A stretch of 64,000 bases of DNA, from contig NZ_BDCK01000018.1 of NCBI RefSeq assembly GCF_001613465.1, positions 124,001-188,000 of the forward strand, read 5' to 3'. The notes under the pieces are model-generated. The model saw only the letters and a program-made list of their open reading frames with translations, made no database searches and had not been told where the DNA came from. This document shows, one piece after another, positions 7,535 through 15,525 of the stretch; the stretch's first letter is position 1; the number at the start of each line of letters is the position of its first letter. The DNA is from Nocardia niwae NBRC 108934 = DSM 45340. Lineage in GTDB: Bacteria > Actinomycetota > Actinomycetes > Mycobacteriales > Mycobacteriaceae. A program made the position numbers and the translations under genes.

Positions 7535-8779
7535 ATGAGTCAGGGCCCACGTTCGTTGGGTAGGGGAGTGGGGCGACGTCGTCTCGCACGTGCGATCGGA
7601 GCGATGGTCGCGGGCCTCGTGCTGGTCGCGAGCATGGCCGGCGCGGCAACCAGCGCGCCGTTGTACCCCGAGCCCGATCCGGATCCCTTCTATGCGACAC
7701 CGGCGGATATCGCCGATCGCAAACCCGGCGACGTGATCGCGACCCGGGTGATGCCGCCGCTGGCGATCTTCCCGGAGACCACCGTAACCGTGGTCCGGTT
7801 CCGGTCGACGAGCTCGGAGGGGAAGCCGATCGCGGCGACCACCACGGTGCTGACCCCGAAGGCGCATCGCGCCGACGGGCCGCTGCTGTCGTTCCAGCAC
7901 ATCATCAACGGGCTCGGTTCGGAGTGCTCGGTCTCCCGGGTGCTCTACACCGGTGACCCGAACCTGATCGTGCGGGAAGCGCCGGGCTGGAACGTCTTGC
8001 TGGCGCGCGGCTGGAGCGTCGCGCTGCCCGACCACCTCGGCCCGAATTTCGCCTACGGCGCCGCGAAGCTCGGCGGGCAGATCACTCTCGACGGGATTCG
8101 CGCGGTCAAGCAGGTCACCGAACTCGGTGTGCAGCGCAGCCCGGTGGCGATGGTCGGATACTCCGGCGGCGGAATGGCCACCGCATGGGCGGCGGCACTG
8201 CAGCCGAAGTACGCACCGGAACTGGACATCGCAGGCGCCGCCATGGGCGGCGTGCCGATGAATCTCGTGAAGATGCTCGAGGGGCTCGGCCTGAACCCGC
8301 ACCCGGTGTTCGGGCTCGCGTTCGCCGCCGGATTCGGCCTGGAGCGCGAGTATCCGACTCGCTTCCCGCTGAGTGAGCAGTTGAACGAGCGGGGTCTGGC
8401 CGCCCGCGCGCAGATCGCCAACAGCTGCACCAACGACATCCTGTCGACCGGAGCGGGGCACGGCGCGCTGGACTTCGCGAAGACGACCTCGATGATCAAC
8501 GACGACACCGCGCGCGCCGTCGTCGAGGAGAACAGCCTCGAGCTCTACGACGGCGTGCCGAAGACGCCGGTGTTCGAATGGCATTCGCCGATCGACGGCC
8601 TCATCCCGATCGATGCGGTGGTCAACACCGACAAGCGGTGGTGCGCGGCGGGCGCCAAGGTGCAGGCCGAGCAGATTCCGGTGCCGGACCATCTGACCGC
8701 GGCGGTGCTCGGCATTCCCGCGGCATTGAACTGGCTGGACGCCCGTTTCCGAGGGGAGCCCGCGCCGAGCAATTGCTGA
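7535..8779 (+). CDS. secreted lipase, LIP family
   Basis: A 414-aa secretory lipase (PF03583-type). The signal peptide is RRRLARAIGAMVAGLVLVASMAGAATSA. The nucleophile elbow is GYSGGG with Ser210; HSPIDGLIP should hold the Asp, and VPDHLTAA the His. Cys pairs (SECSV, NSCTND and the C-terminal SNC) suggest disulfides. The start has AGGAGG 9 nt upstream. It resembles the lipase at 9015 (PxxxGYSGGxxAT and APELDIAGAAMGGVPMNL against APELADVIVGAALGGVPADF), so the two are likely an old tandem duplication. It acts outside the cell, probably on host or environmental acylglycerols. Confidence 0.92.
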   Translation: MSQGPRSLGRGVGRRRLARAIGAMVAGLVLVASMAGAATSAPLYPEPDPDPFYATPADIADRKPGDVIATRVMPPLAIFPETTVTVVRFRSTSSEGKPIAATTTVLTPKAHRADGPLLSFQHIINGLGSECSVSRVLYTGDPNLIVREAPGWNVLLARGWSVALPDHLGPNFAYGAAKLGGQITLDGIRAVKQVTELGVQRSPVAMVGYSGGGMATAWAAALQPKYAPELDIAGAAMGGVPMNLVKMLEGLGLNPHPVFGLAFAAGFGLEREYPTRFPLSEQLNERGLAARAQIANSCTNDILSTGAGHGALDFAKTTSMINDDTARAVVEENSLELYDGVPKTPVFEWHSPIDGLIPIDAVVNTDKRWCAAGAKVQAEQIPVPDHLTAAVLGIPAALNWLDARFRGEPAPSNC

Positions 8780-9014
8780 GCGACGATTCACGGACACCCG
8801 AACCGGGACCCGCTCTCCGCATACGGGTCTCGGCTCGGTTGTTGCGATATGGATACGCGACAACACAACTCGGATGCTTTACTGCGTCCAGTCCGGGGCG
8901 CTGACGTAGCCTGACGTCCTGGCTCCCGGTCTGACAGGGGACATTTCGGGGGTCGAAGGCCAGTGCGCCCGGGTGCCAGACGACGTTGCCGTTTCGCACC
9001 CGAAGGCGTGTGCC

Positions 9015-10415
9015 ATGAGAATCTCGCGTGCCATTGCTGTGGCATTGCTCGCCGCCGGCTCTCTGCTGTCCGTCCCCGCCGCCGCGGAGCCACCGCCCGC
9101 GCCGCCGCCGACCGACGTGTCCGGCGTCTTCCCGCCCGGCGGACTCTTGCCCGGCCTGCAACAGCTCATCGATCAGGTGATCCCGCCGCCGCCGATCGCG
9201 CCGCTGCCGGAACCGGCTTTTCCCGCGCACGAGGCGACGACGCTGTCGCCGTCGCTGGCGGCGTTGCGCACGGCCACGCTGCCCGCGGCCGTGGGGGACC
9301 CGATATTCGACCTACGGCCGGCGAATCTCGACGAACTGACCGCGGGACAGGTCATCGAGGTCCGCGACGTGCGACCGACCGCGGCACCGTTGCTGCTGCT
9401 GCCCATCCAGCGCGCGCTGCTGGTGAAGTACCGCACCACCGACGCCCACGGCGCGCCGTCGTACGCCACGGCGACGCTGATCGTCCCCGCCGCACCGTGG
9501 CCAGGGCCGGGGCAGCGGCCGGTGGTGGTGAACAACCTGCCCATCGACGCCCTCGGCCGTACCTGCACGCCGGGATACACCCTCGCGCACGGACTCAATC
9601 CCGACACCAGCAGCACCGATTTCCTCCCGCCCACGACGCACGTGGCGGCGCTGCGCGGCTACGCCGTGCTGATCCCGGACCACGAGGGGCCGTCGATGGC
9701 CTACGCCGAGCCGATCGTGGCCGGACACGCCGTGCTCGACTCGATCCGGGCGGTGCGCGGCCTGCTGCCGGAGGAGTTCGGCGCCGCGAGGTTCGGTCTC
9801 GCGGGATATTCCGGTGGCGCGATCGCCACCCACGGGGCCGTGAAGCTGATCGACGGCTACGCACCGGAATTGGCGGACGTGATCGTCGGCGCCGCGCTGG
9901 GCGGCGTGCCCGCCGATTTCGAAATGCTGGCGCGCAGCATGAACGGCAATCTCGCCTCGGCGATATTCATGGGCGCGGTGTTCGGGATCGGCCGCGAGCG
10001 ACCGGAGATCCTGGCCGGGATGAACAATCTCGCCCAGTGGGTGGCCACCTCGCCGGTGAAGAACATGTGCGGCAGCAGCTTCGGGGCGATCGGTGTGCTG
10101 ATGCTTCCGATCGACATCGCCGCGAATTTCCCCGATCCACTGCATTCCGCGCTGGCCGCGGATATCTATCGGGTGACCAAGATGGCCGGCATGAGGTCGG
10201 CCACGCCGCTGTTCATCTACAACGGAGAGCAGGAGTTCTGGATCCCGGCCGAGGGCGCGCGCAATCTCTATCGGGAGCAGTGCCGGCTCGGGGTGCCCGC
10301 GGTGTACCGCAGTGTGCTCGGTGAGCACATCATCGCCGGTGCGCTCGGCTATCCGGAGGCGATGATCTGGCTGGACGACCGGTTGCGGGGCCTGCGCGCC
10401 CCCGACGAGTGCTGA
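9015..10415 (+). CDS. secreted lipase, LIP family
   Basis: A 466-aa secretory lipase. The signal peptide MRISRAIAVALLAAGSLLSVPAAA is followed by a long Pro-rich linker (PPPAPPPTDVSGVFPPGG), then the hydrolase domain with the nucleophile GYSGGA at Ser266, YNGEQEFWIPAEG (Asp/Glu region) and LGEHIIAG (His). The start at 9015 has GAAGG upstream; the open frame begins at 8973 but would spoil the signal peptide. It is about 50 aa longer than the lipase at 7535, mainly in the Pro-rich linker and the insert around 380-400. Gene order and similarity point to tandem paralogy. The substrate is unknown. Confidence 0.92.
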   Translation: MRISRAIAVALLAAGSLLSVPAAAEPPPAPPPTDVSGVFPPGGLLPGLQQLIDQVIPPPPIAPLPEPAFPAHEATTLSPSLAALRTATLPAAVGDPIFDLRPANLDELTAGQVIEVRDVRPTAAPLLLLPIQRALLVKYRTTDAHGAPSYATATLIVPAAPWPGPGQRPVVVNNLPIDALGRTCTPGYTLAHGLNPDTSSTDFLPPTTHVAALRGYAVLIPDHEGPSMAYAEPIVAGHAVLDSIRAVRGLLPEEFGAARFGLAGYSGGAIATHGAVKLIDGYAPELADVIVGAALGGVPADFEMLARSMNGNLASAIFMGAVFGIGRERPEILAGMNNLAQWVATSPVKNMCGSSFGAIGVLMLPIDIAANFPDPLHSALAADIYRVTKMAGMRSATPLFIYNGEQEFWIPAEGARNLYREQCRLGVPAVYRSVLGEHIIAGALGYPEAMIWLDDRLRGLRAPDEC

Positions 10416-10593
10416 CCGGGTGAAGGCGCCGCGGGCGCTCCGGTAACGCGGTGCGCCTGCCCTCGCGATCAAGACCGTGTCCCCTTCGGTTCGTATGCCC
10501 AGATCTGGTGAGGGCGCTCCAGCGGCGTCGTCGTGGCTTTGGGTACCGTGGGCCGGTCGGGCGGGGTCTACGCCCGTTTTGCGAGAGAGGCAC

Positions 10594-11658
10594 ATGAACC
10601 ACATCACGACCACCGCGTCCGAGCAAGCCAAGGCACTGGTGGGGCGGCATTACCGCCTGACCGACACGTACGAGGTGGGACGGGAGAAGATCCGGGAGTT
10701 CGCGCGAGCGCTGCAGGACGGTCACCCGGCGCACCGGTATGAAGACGCGGCCGCGGGACTCGGCTTCGACGGGCTCGTCGCTCCGCTGACGTTCTCCTCG
10801 ATCGTCCTGATGCTGATGCAGCGCAAGATGTTCGAGTCCGTGCTCTCCGGCTACGACCTCGGCCAGGTACTGCAGACCGAACAGTCGATCCAGGTGCACC
10901 GGCCGATCGTCGCGGGTGACGAGGTGCGGTGCGACTCCTATATCGAGTCGTTCCGGCAGTTCGGTGACAAGGATTTCATGGTCACCAGGAACGTGCTGAG
11001 CAACCAGCACAAGGAAGTGTTGCAGACCGCGCACACGACGGCGGTGGCGCAGACCGGGGTCGACCTCGCCGCGGATCTGCGCGCGGCGGTCGAGGGCGTG
11101 ATCATGACCGGGCAGTCGGCCGCCGATCGCGCGGAGGCGGCGGCCGCGCGCGAGACCGGCGACGACGGCGGATTGGTCGAGAGCTTCGACGAGGAGTTGC
11201 GCCCGGACTCCTCCGACGAGCCACGCAGACCCCGCACCGCTCCCGCTTTCGAGGACTTGTCCGTCGGCATGGAGATCGCCCCGCGCACGGTGCTGCTCTC
11301 CCGTGGTGATCTGGTGAACTACGCCGGTGTGTCGGGCGATTCGAATCCGATCCACTTCAGCGACGTGGTCGCGCGCAGCGCCGGGCTGCCCGACGTGGTG
11401 TCGCACGGACTGCTGACGATGGGCCTCGGCGCCGGATATCTCACTTCGTGGCTCGGTGATCCGGCCGCCGTCACCCGGTACGGGGTGCGGTTCGCCGGCT
11501 TCGCTCCGGTGCCCGCGGCCGAGGCGAGCGCGATCGAATTCCGCGGCCGGGTCAAGCAACTCGATCCGGATCGCCGCGCGGCCACCATCGCGTTGACGGC
11601 TACTTGCGGGGAGCGCAAGCTGTTCGGCCGCGCGACCGCGGACATACTGCTGCGCTGA
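10594..11658 (+). CDS. fused double hot-dog MaoC-type (3R)-hydroxyacyl dehydratase/hydratase
   Basis: A 354-aa protein with two hot-dog halves. The N-terminal half (REKIREFARALQDGHPAHRYED) resembles the FAS1-type dehydratase region or HadA. The C-terminal half has the intact hydratase motif GDSNPIHFSD (Asp249, His254) expected to hydrate or dehydrate (3R)-hydroxyacyl thioesters. The start at 10594 has GAGAGG upstream; an earlier in-frame Met at 10477 lacks a site. A paralogue at 21718 has the same layout but a substituted active site. The likely role is fatty-acid or mycolate elongation or acyl-CoA hydration. It is 178 nt downstream of the lipase and probably separately transcribed. Confidence 0.88.
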   Translation: MNHITTTASEQAKALVGRHYRLTDTYEVGREKIREFARALQDGHPAHRYEDAAAGLGFDGLVAPLTFSSIVLMLMQRKMFESVLSGYDLGQVLQTEQSIQVHRPIVAGDEVRCDSYIESFRQFGDKDFMVTRNVLSNQHKEVLQTAHTTAVAQTGVDLAADLRAAVEGVIMTGQSAADRAEAAAARETGDDGGLVESFDEELRPDSSDEPRRPRTAPAFEDLSVGMEIAPRTVLLSRGDLVNYAGVSGDSNPIHFSDVVARSAGLPDVVSHGLLTMGLGAGYLTSWLGDPAAVTRYGVRFAGFAPVPAAEASAIEFRGRVKQLDPDRRAATIALTATCGERKLFGRATADILLR

Positions 11659-11848
11659 GACAAGGCGCTGCGCGAACAGTCGCGTCTTTCGCTGATATCC
11701 GGCGGCTTGGGCGCATTCGCCGCAGTCGCTGCCGGAGTTCGTCGCGCACAAGCACGTGGGTGAACCGTGCCGCAACCGCGTCGTCTCGTGCGACGGCTGC
11801 GCGCTGCCGGAACGAGCGGGCGTTCCGGCGACCACGGGAACGATCTTG

Positions 11849-11872
11849 CGGATGTGCTTGCACCTGCGCATT
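11849..11872 (+). promoter_or_regulatory. delta copy of the repeated regulatory element
   Basis: The sequence GCGGATGTGCTTGCACCTGC on the plus strand matches the core GCAGATGTGCTTGCATGTG of copy beta with few changes. It lies about 65-85 nt upstream of the XRE/DUF5753 gene at 11933. The orientation is towards that gene. It is a weaker copy than alpha and beta. Confidence 0.35.
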
Positions 11873-11932
11873 CGCGGTGTTGGACGGGGTTCGGTGCTGG
11901 AGTGTGCGCGGTGCTCGTGCGAGACTCGGAAC

Positions 11933-12877
11933 ATGCGTGCTTCGGTAGTGCGGCCTCGGAACGAATCCATCGCTCGTGGAACGGCTCCCGCCGCCGAGGG
12001 CGGCCCGACCGCCTTGCGGATGATCCTCGGCGGGCGTATGCGGCGGCTGCGGGAGGCATGCGGCATCTCGCTCGAGGAAGCGGGCGAGGCCATCCGAGGG
12101 TCGCACTCCAAGATCAGCCGATTGGAATTGGGGCGGACCGGCTTCCGCGAACGAGACCTGGTGGATCTGCTCGCGCTCTACGGCGTCACGGACGAGGCGG
12201 AGTGCGCGGAGTTCAAGCGGTTGGCCGCGCAGGCGAACACCTCGGGGTGGTGGCATCACGACACCGACTGGTTGCCGAAGTGGTTCGACACCTACCTCGG
12301 GCTGGAGCACGCGGCCCAGCTGATCCGCTGTTACGAGCCGCGGGTCGTCCCGGAGCTGCTGCAGACTCCCGACTACGCCCGCGCGCTGTTCGTGCTCGCG
12401 CATCCGCACGAGGACGAGGAGTCGATCGAGCGGCGGGTGGCCCTGCGGATGCGCCGCCAGGAGATCCTGACCAGGCCCGATCCGCCGCAGATGTGGCTGA
12501 TCGTCGAGGAGGCGGCGCTGCGCCGCAGGATCGGGGGATCCCAGGTGTGGCTGGACCAGCTCGAACACATGCTCCGGGCCGCGGACGCGCCGAACATCAC
12601 GGTGCAGGTGCTCGCCGATCATGTCGGCGGCCCGGCGCTGGCGGACGGGGCGTTCACCATGTTGCGCTTCGCCGAGGCGGATCTGCCCGACATCGTGTAC
12701 CTGCAGCAGCTCACCGGCGCGCTGTACCTGGACAAGGACGCCGATCTCGCGGCCTACCGGGCGGTGGCGAATCTGCTGTCGGTGCACGCGGCGCCGCCCG
12801 AGTACACCCGTGACCTCGTCGCGGCGCTGCGCGAACGCGAGCCGCGCATCGTCGATCTGCCGTCGGGTTCCGCCTGA
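11933..12877 (+). CDS. XRE-family helix-turn-helix regulator with DUF5753 domain (tandem copy 1)
   Basis: A 314-aa regulator with an N-terminal HTH (LGGRMRRLREACGISLEEAG, IRGSHSKISRLELGRTGF) and a DUF5753 domain (WLPKWFDTYLGLEHAA, VPELLQTPDYARALF, LPDIVYLQQLTGALYLDK). It is a close paralogue of the gene at 12968 in the same orientation. The two share the 5' flank GACTCGG followed by ATGCGT and a TCGGTAG/TCGAACG-like start, which suggests a tandem duplication including the start region. No DUF397 gene accompanies it. The start at 11933 has no Shine-Dalgarno sequence. The delta motif lies just upstream. The targets are unknown. Confidence 0.9.
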   Translation: MRASVVRPRNESIARGTAPAAEGGPTALRMILGGRMRRLREACGISLEEAGEAIRGSHSKISRLELGRTGFRERDLVDLLALYGVTDEAECAEFKRLAAQANTSGWWHHDTDWLPKWFDTYLGLEHAAQLIRCYEPRVVPELLQTPDYARALFVLAHPHEDEESIERRVALRMRRQEILTRPDPPQMWLIVEEAALRRRIGGSQVWLDQLEHMLRAADAPNITVQVLADHVGGPALADGAFTMLRFAEADLPDIVYLQQLTGALYLDKDADLAAYRAVANLLSVHAAPPEYTRDLVAALREREPRIVDLPSGSA

Positions 12878-12917
12878 CCTGTAGACGCCCGCCGAACCAC
12901 GAATATTCCGGCGTACA

Positions 12918-12931
12918 GGGACTTTCGGCCG
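12918..12931 (+). promoter_or_regulatory. DevR/DosR-box-like element
   Basis: GGGACTTTCGGCCG matches the mycobacterial DosR core GGGACTTNNGNCCC at 10 of 11 fixed positions. It ends 37 nt before the ATG of the XRE/DUF5753 gene at 12968. Since a DevR orthologue is encoded at 57019, regulation by it is possible, but the match was read by eye. Confidence 0.35.
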
Positions 12932-12967
12932 TAGATCACGATTGGGTCGACATGGCAGACTCGGGGC

Positions 12968-13918
12968 ATGCGTCCTTCGAACGTGCGACAGCCGGCCGAC
13001 GCGCCCGGACTCGGTGCTGATCCGGTGTCCGGCGGCGGTCCGACGGTCCTTCGCATGGTCCTCGGTGGCCGGCTGCGTCGCCTCCGTGAGGCCCGTGGTC
13101 TCACTCGCGAAGCGGCGGGTGAGGCCATTCGCGGGTCGCATTCGAAGATCAGCCGATTGGAGCTCGGGCGCACCGGCTGCCGGGAACGCGATCTGGTGGA
13201 CCTGCTCGACCTGTACGAGGTGACCGATCCCGCGGAACGCCGGCGGTATCTGGAATTGGCCAGGCAAGCCAGTGCGTCGGGCTGGTGGGCGCGGGACAAC
13301 GACTGGCTGCCCAAGTGGTTCGACACCTACCTCGGGCTGGAACAGGCGGCGCGGCTGATCCGCAGCTACGAACCGCGGGCCGTCCCCGAACTGCTGCAGA
13401 CCCCGGAGTACGCCCGTGCGCTGCTCGCCCTGTCGCATCCGGGCGAGCCGGAGGAAGCGATCGAGCGCCGGGTCGCGCTGCGCATGCGCAGACAGGACAT
13501 CCTCACCGGCCCACACCCACCCCGGTTGTGGATGATCATCGAGGAAGCCGCGCTGCGCCGCAGGATCGGCGGTTCGACCGTCTGGCGCGCCCAGCTCGAC
13601 CGGGTGCTGCGCGCGGCGGCGCAGCCGAACGTCACCATTCAGGTCTTGGCCGACCATGTGGGCGGCCCGGCGCTCACCGACGGCGCGTTCACCGTCCTGC
13701 GCTTCGCCGAATCGGATCTGCCCGACATCGTCTACCTCCAGCAGTTGACCAGCGCGCTGTATCTGGACAAGATCGCCGACCTGGACGTGTACTACGCCGT
13801 GCTGAATCAGCTTTCGCTGCTCGCTCCTTCGCCCGCGCATTCCCGCCGGTTGATCGAGGTGCTGCGCGACGGCGTCCCGCCGACCGTCGACGAACCGGTG
13901 GACCGCTCGCGCGGGTAA
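12968..13918 (+). CDS. XRE-family helix-turn-helix regulator with DUF5753 domain (tandem copy 2)
   Basis: A 316-aa paralogue of the preceding gene. The HTH is LGGRLRRLREARGLTREAAG with IRGSHSKISRLELGRTGC; the DUF5753 part contains WLPKWFDTYLGLEQAA, VPELLQTPEYARAL, RVALRMRRQDIL, LADHVGGPALTDGAF and LPDIVYLQQLTSALYLDK, nearly the same as copy 1. The start is ATG 12968, without a Shine-Dalgarno sequence and only 36 nt after a DosR-box-like element, so a short or absent leader is possible. There is no DUF397 partner. The C-terminal 25 residues differ from copy 1, as expected for a tolerated tail. Confidence 0.9.
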   Translation: MRPSNVRQPADAPGLGADPVSGGGPTVLRMVLGGRLRRLREARGLTREAAGEAIRGSHSKISRLELGRTGCRERDLVDLLDLYEVTDPAERRRYLELARQASASGWWARDNDWLPKWFDTYLGLEQAARLIRSYEPRAVPELLQTPEYARALLALSHPGEPEEAIERRVALRMRRQDILTGPHPPRLWMIIEEAALRRRIGGSTVWRAQLDRVLRAAAQPNVTIQVLADHVGGPALTDGAFTVLRFAESDLPDIVYLQQLTSALYLDKIADLDVYYAVLNQLSLLAPSPAHSRRLIEVLRDGVPPTVDEPVDRSRG

Positions 13919-14055
13919 CCGGCTCTCCGCCGCTGGACACGGCGCTAGGTCCGTGCAGCGGGCGCCCGGCTCGACCCGGCATGACCCGCGATTCAGTGTG
14001 GGCGAATCGGGCATCTCCTGTGCGAGGTGATCCGCATGCCGGCGAAGGGCGAAGT

Positions 14056-14086
14056 ATTGTCCCATTGGGACAATAGGGGGTATGCT
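14056..14086 (+). promoter_or_regulatory. TetR-type operator overlapping a leaderless promoter
   Basis: ATTGTCCCATTGGGACAAT (14056-14074) is a perfect 9-bp inverted repeat around one base. It overlaps a -35-like TTGTCC (14057-14062), and 18 nt later comes the -10 TATGCT (14081-14086), 6 nt before the ATG at 14093. Transcription should therefore begin at or near the start codon. The layout suggests autorepression by the TetR protein. Confidence 0.7.
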
Positions 14087-14092
14087 GTGTGC

Positions 14093-14752
14093 ATGAGCGA
14101 CGACGGTGTCGGTCTGGACGGCCGTCGGCTGCGCACTCGGCGCAGCCGCGAGGCGTTGTCGCGCGCGGCATTCGATTTGCTCACCGAGCGGGGGCTCGAG
14201 GCGATGGCCGTCGAGGACATCGCGGTGCGCGCCGGGGTCACCCGGCGCACGTTCAGCAGGCATTTCGCCTCCATCGAGGAGGCGATCCTGGGCGATGTCG
14301 ACCAGGACGTCCACCTGTTCAACGAAGCGCTGTGCCGCCGCCCGCGGGCCGAGCCGCCCCTGATCGCCTACCGTAACGCCGTCCACGACTGGCTCGCCGC
14401 CGAGTACGGCGGCGCTCGGGCGTCCCTGCTGGCCCGCCGCTGGATACTGTTCCAGCGCTTCGAGGACGAACCCGAGCTGTTCGCCGGTTATCAGCGCATC
14501 CGCATCGACGGGCAGCGCGAATCGGTCCGGATCATCGCGGCGCGACTGGGCGTGGATCCGCTGACCGATCCGCGTCCGGCCGTCGCCGTCGGCGCGGGCG
14601 CGGGCATGCTGCTCGCGGCGCTGCAGAGCTGGGCGGCGGGCCCGGATCCCATGGGCCTGCCGGGCCTGGTCGAAGAGTTCTTCGACACCCTCGTCACCCT
14701 CACCACCGAATTCCGCATCGAGGAGTCACCGTCATGTCTACCGGGTCGGTGA
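14093..14752 (+). CDS. TetR-family transcriptional regulator
   Basis: A 219-aa regulator. The N-terminal HTH is RLRTRRSREALSRAAFDLLTERGLEAMAVEDIAVRAGVTRRTFSRHFASIEEAILGD (residues about 10-65), followed by an all-helical ligand-binding domain. The start at 14093 is chosen for the HTH position and the promoter; the longer frame from 14027 runs through the operator. The perfect 19-nt palindrome just upstream is the likely autoregulatory site. The next gene (Rv1733c-like) overlaps its 3' end by 19 nt, so the regulator and the membrane protein form one operon. The ligand is unknown. Confidence 0.92.
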   Translation: MSDDGVGLDGRRLRTRRSREALSRAAFDLLTERGLEAMAVEDIAVRAGVTRRTFSRHFASIEEAILGDVDQDVHLFNEALCRRPRAEPPLIAYRNAVHDWLAAEYGGARASLLARRWILFQRFEDEPELFAGYQRIRIDGQRESVRIIAARLGVDPLTDPRPAVAVGAGAGMLLAALQSWAAGPDPMGLPGLVEEFFDTLVTLTTEFRIEESPSCLPGR

Positions 14753-15315
14753 ACATGTACCACCGGACGTGCCGACGCGTCGGCCTGGATCGAAACCCGC
14801 TGCGCCGCAGGGAAGACCGAGTGCAGACCGGAGTCGCGGTGCTGCTGGCCCTGGTTTTCCTGATCGTCGTGCCCGTGCTGGCGGTGACCGTCGGCGGCCG
14901 GGTGTACCGCACCGAAACGGCCGCGGTGCACGCCGAGACGGCGCGATTGCATCAGGTGGACGCCACCGTCGTCGAGACCGGGAAGGCGCCGCTGTACGCG
15001 CCGGTGGTGCCGGCCAGGGTGTCCTGGAAGGACGTCGACGGCGTGGCGCACACCGGCGACTACCAATCGACCACCGTGGTGGAGCCGGGCTCCACCGTGC
15101 CGATCTGGTTGAACGAGCGTGGCGCGATCGTGGAGCCGCCGTCGGCGAGTCAGCCCGCCAGCAAGGCGGTGATGCTCACCGCGGGTGCGGTGCTCGGTGT
15201 CTCGCTCGTGCTCGCGGGGAGCTACTTGCTGGTGCGGCGTGGACTGGATCGGCGGCGGCTGCGCCGGTGGGAAACCGAATGGGTCGCGGCCGACCTCACC
15301 TGGGGCCACGGCTGA
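14734..15315 (+). CDS. Rv1733c-family two-pass membrane protein
   Basis: A 193-aa protein resembling mycobacterial Rv1733c: an N-terminal RNPLRRREDRVQ, a first membrane helix GVAVLLALVFLIVVPVLAVTVGG, an extracytoplasmic domain (VDATVVETGKAPLYAP, VSWKDVDGVAHTGDY, GSTVPIWLNERGAIVEPP) and a second helix AVMLTAGAVLGVSLVLAGSYLLV. In M. tuberculosis Rv1733c is a dormancy (DosR) antigen of unknown function. Here it sits under a TetR repressor, overlapping that gene by 19 nt, with GAGGAG 8 nt before ATG. No DosR-like box was noticed next to it. The family call rests on the shared layout and motifs. Confidence 0.82.
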   Translation: MSTGSVNMYHRTCRRVGLDRNPLRRREDRVQTGVAVLLALVFLIVVPVLAVTVGGRVYRTETAAVHAETARLHQVDATVVETGKAPLYAPVVPARVSWKDVDGVAHTGDYQSTTVVEPGSTVPIWLNERGAIVEPPSASQPASKAVMLTAGAVLGVSLVLAGSYLLVRRGLDRRRLRRWETEWVAADLTWGHG

Positions 15316-15525
15316 GTGGTGCGGCGTGCCCGCCGGGCGAGGGTAGGGAACAGGCGCAGCGGGCACGTCGCGTACCGGGCGCAACGCGGCGAACGAAGCA
15401 GCCCGGCACTGACCTGAGCGTAAGGCATCGGCGTGCCGGACGGCCAGGTTCGGCGCCGATGGCCGGACATCCCACCACATAGACTCGATTATGTTGTGAC
15501 ACACCCTAATCGGAGCGGGATCGTC

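Noticed and set aside
7259..8866. N-terminal extension of the 80-aa minus-strand protein
   Set aside because: It runs antisense through the lipase gene; the ribosome site supports 7258 as start.
11600..14386. A 928-codon open frame on the minus strand
   Set aside because: It is antisense to the two XRE genes and the TetR gene, lacks recognisable domains and arises from high-GC codon bias.
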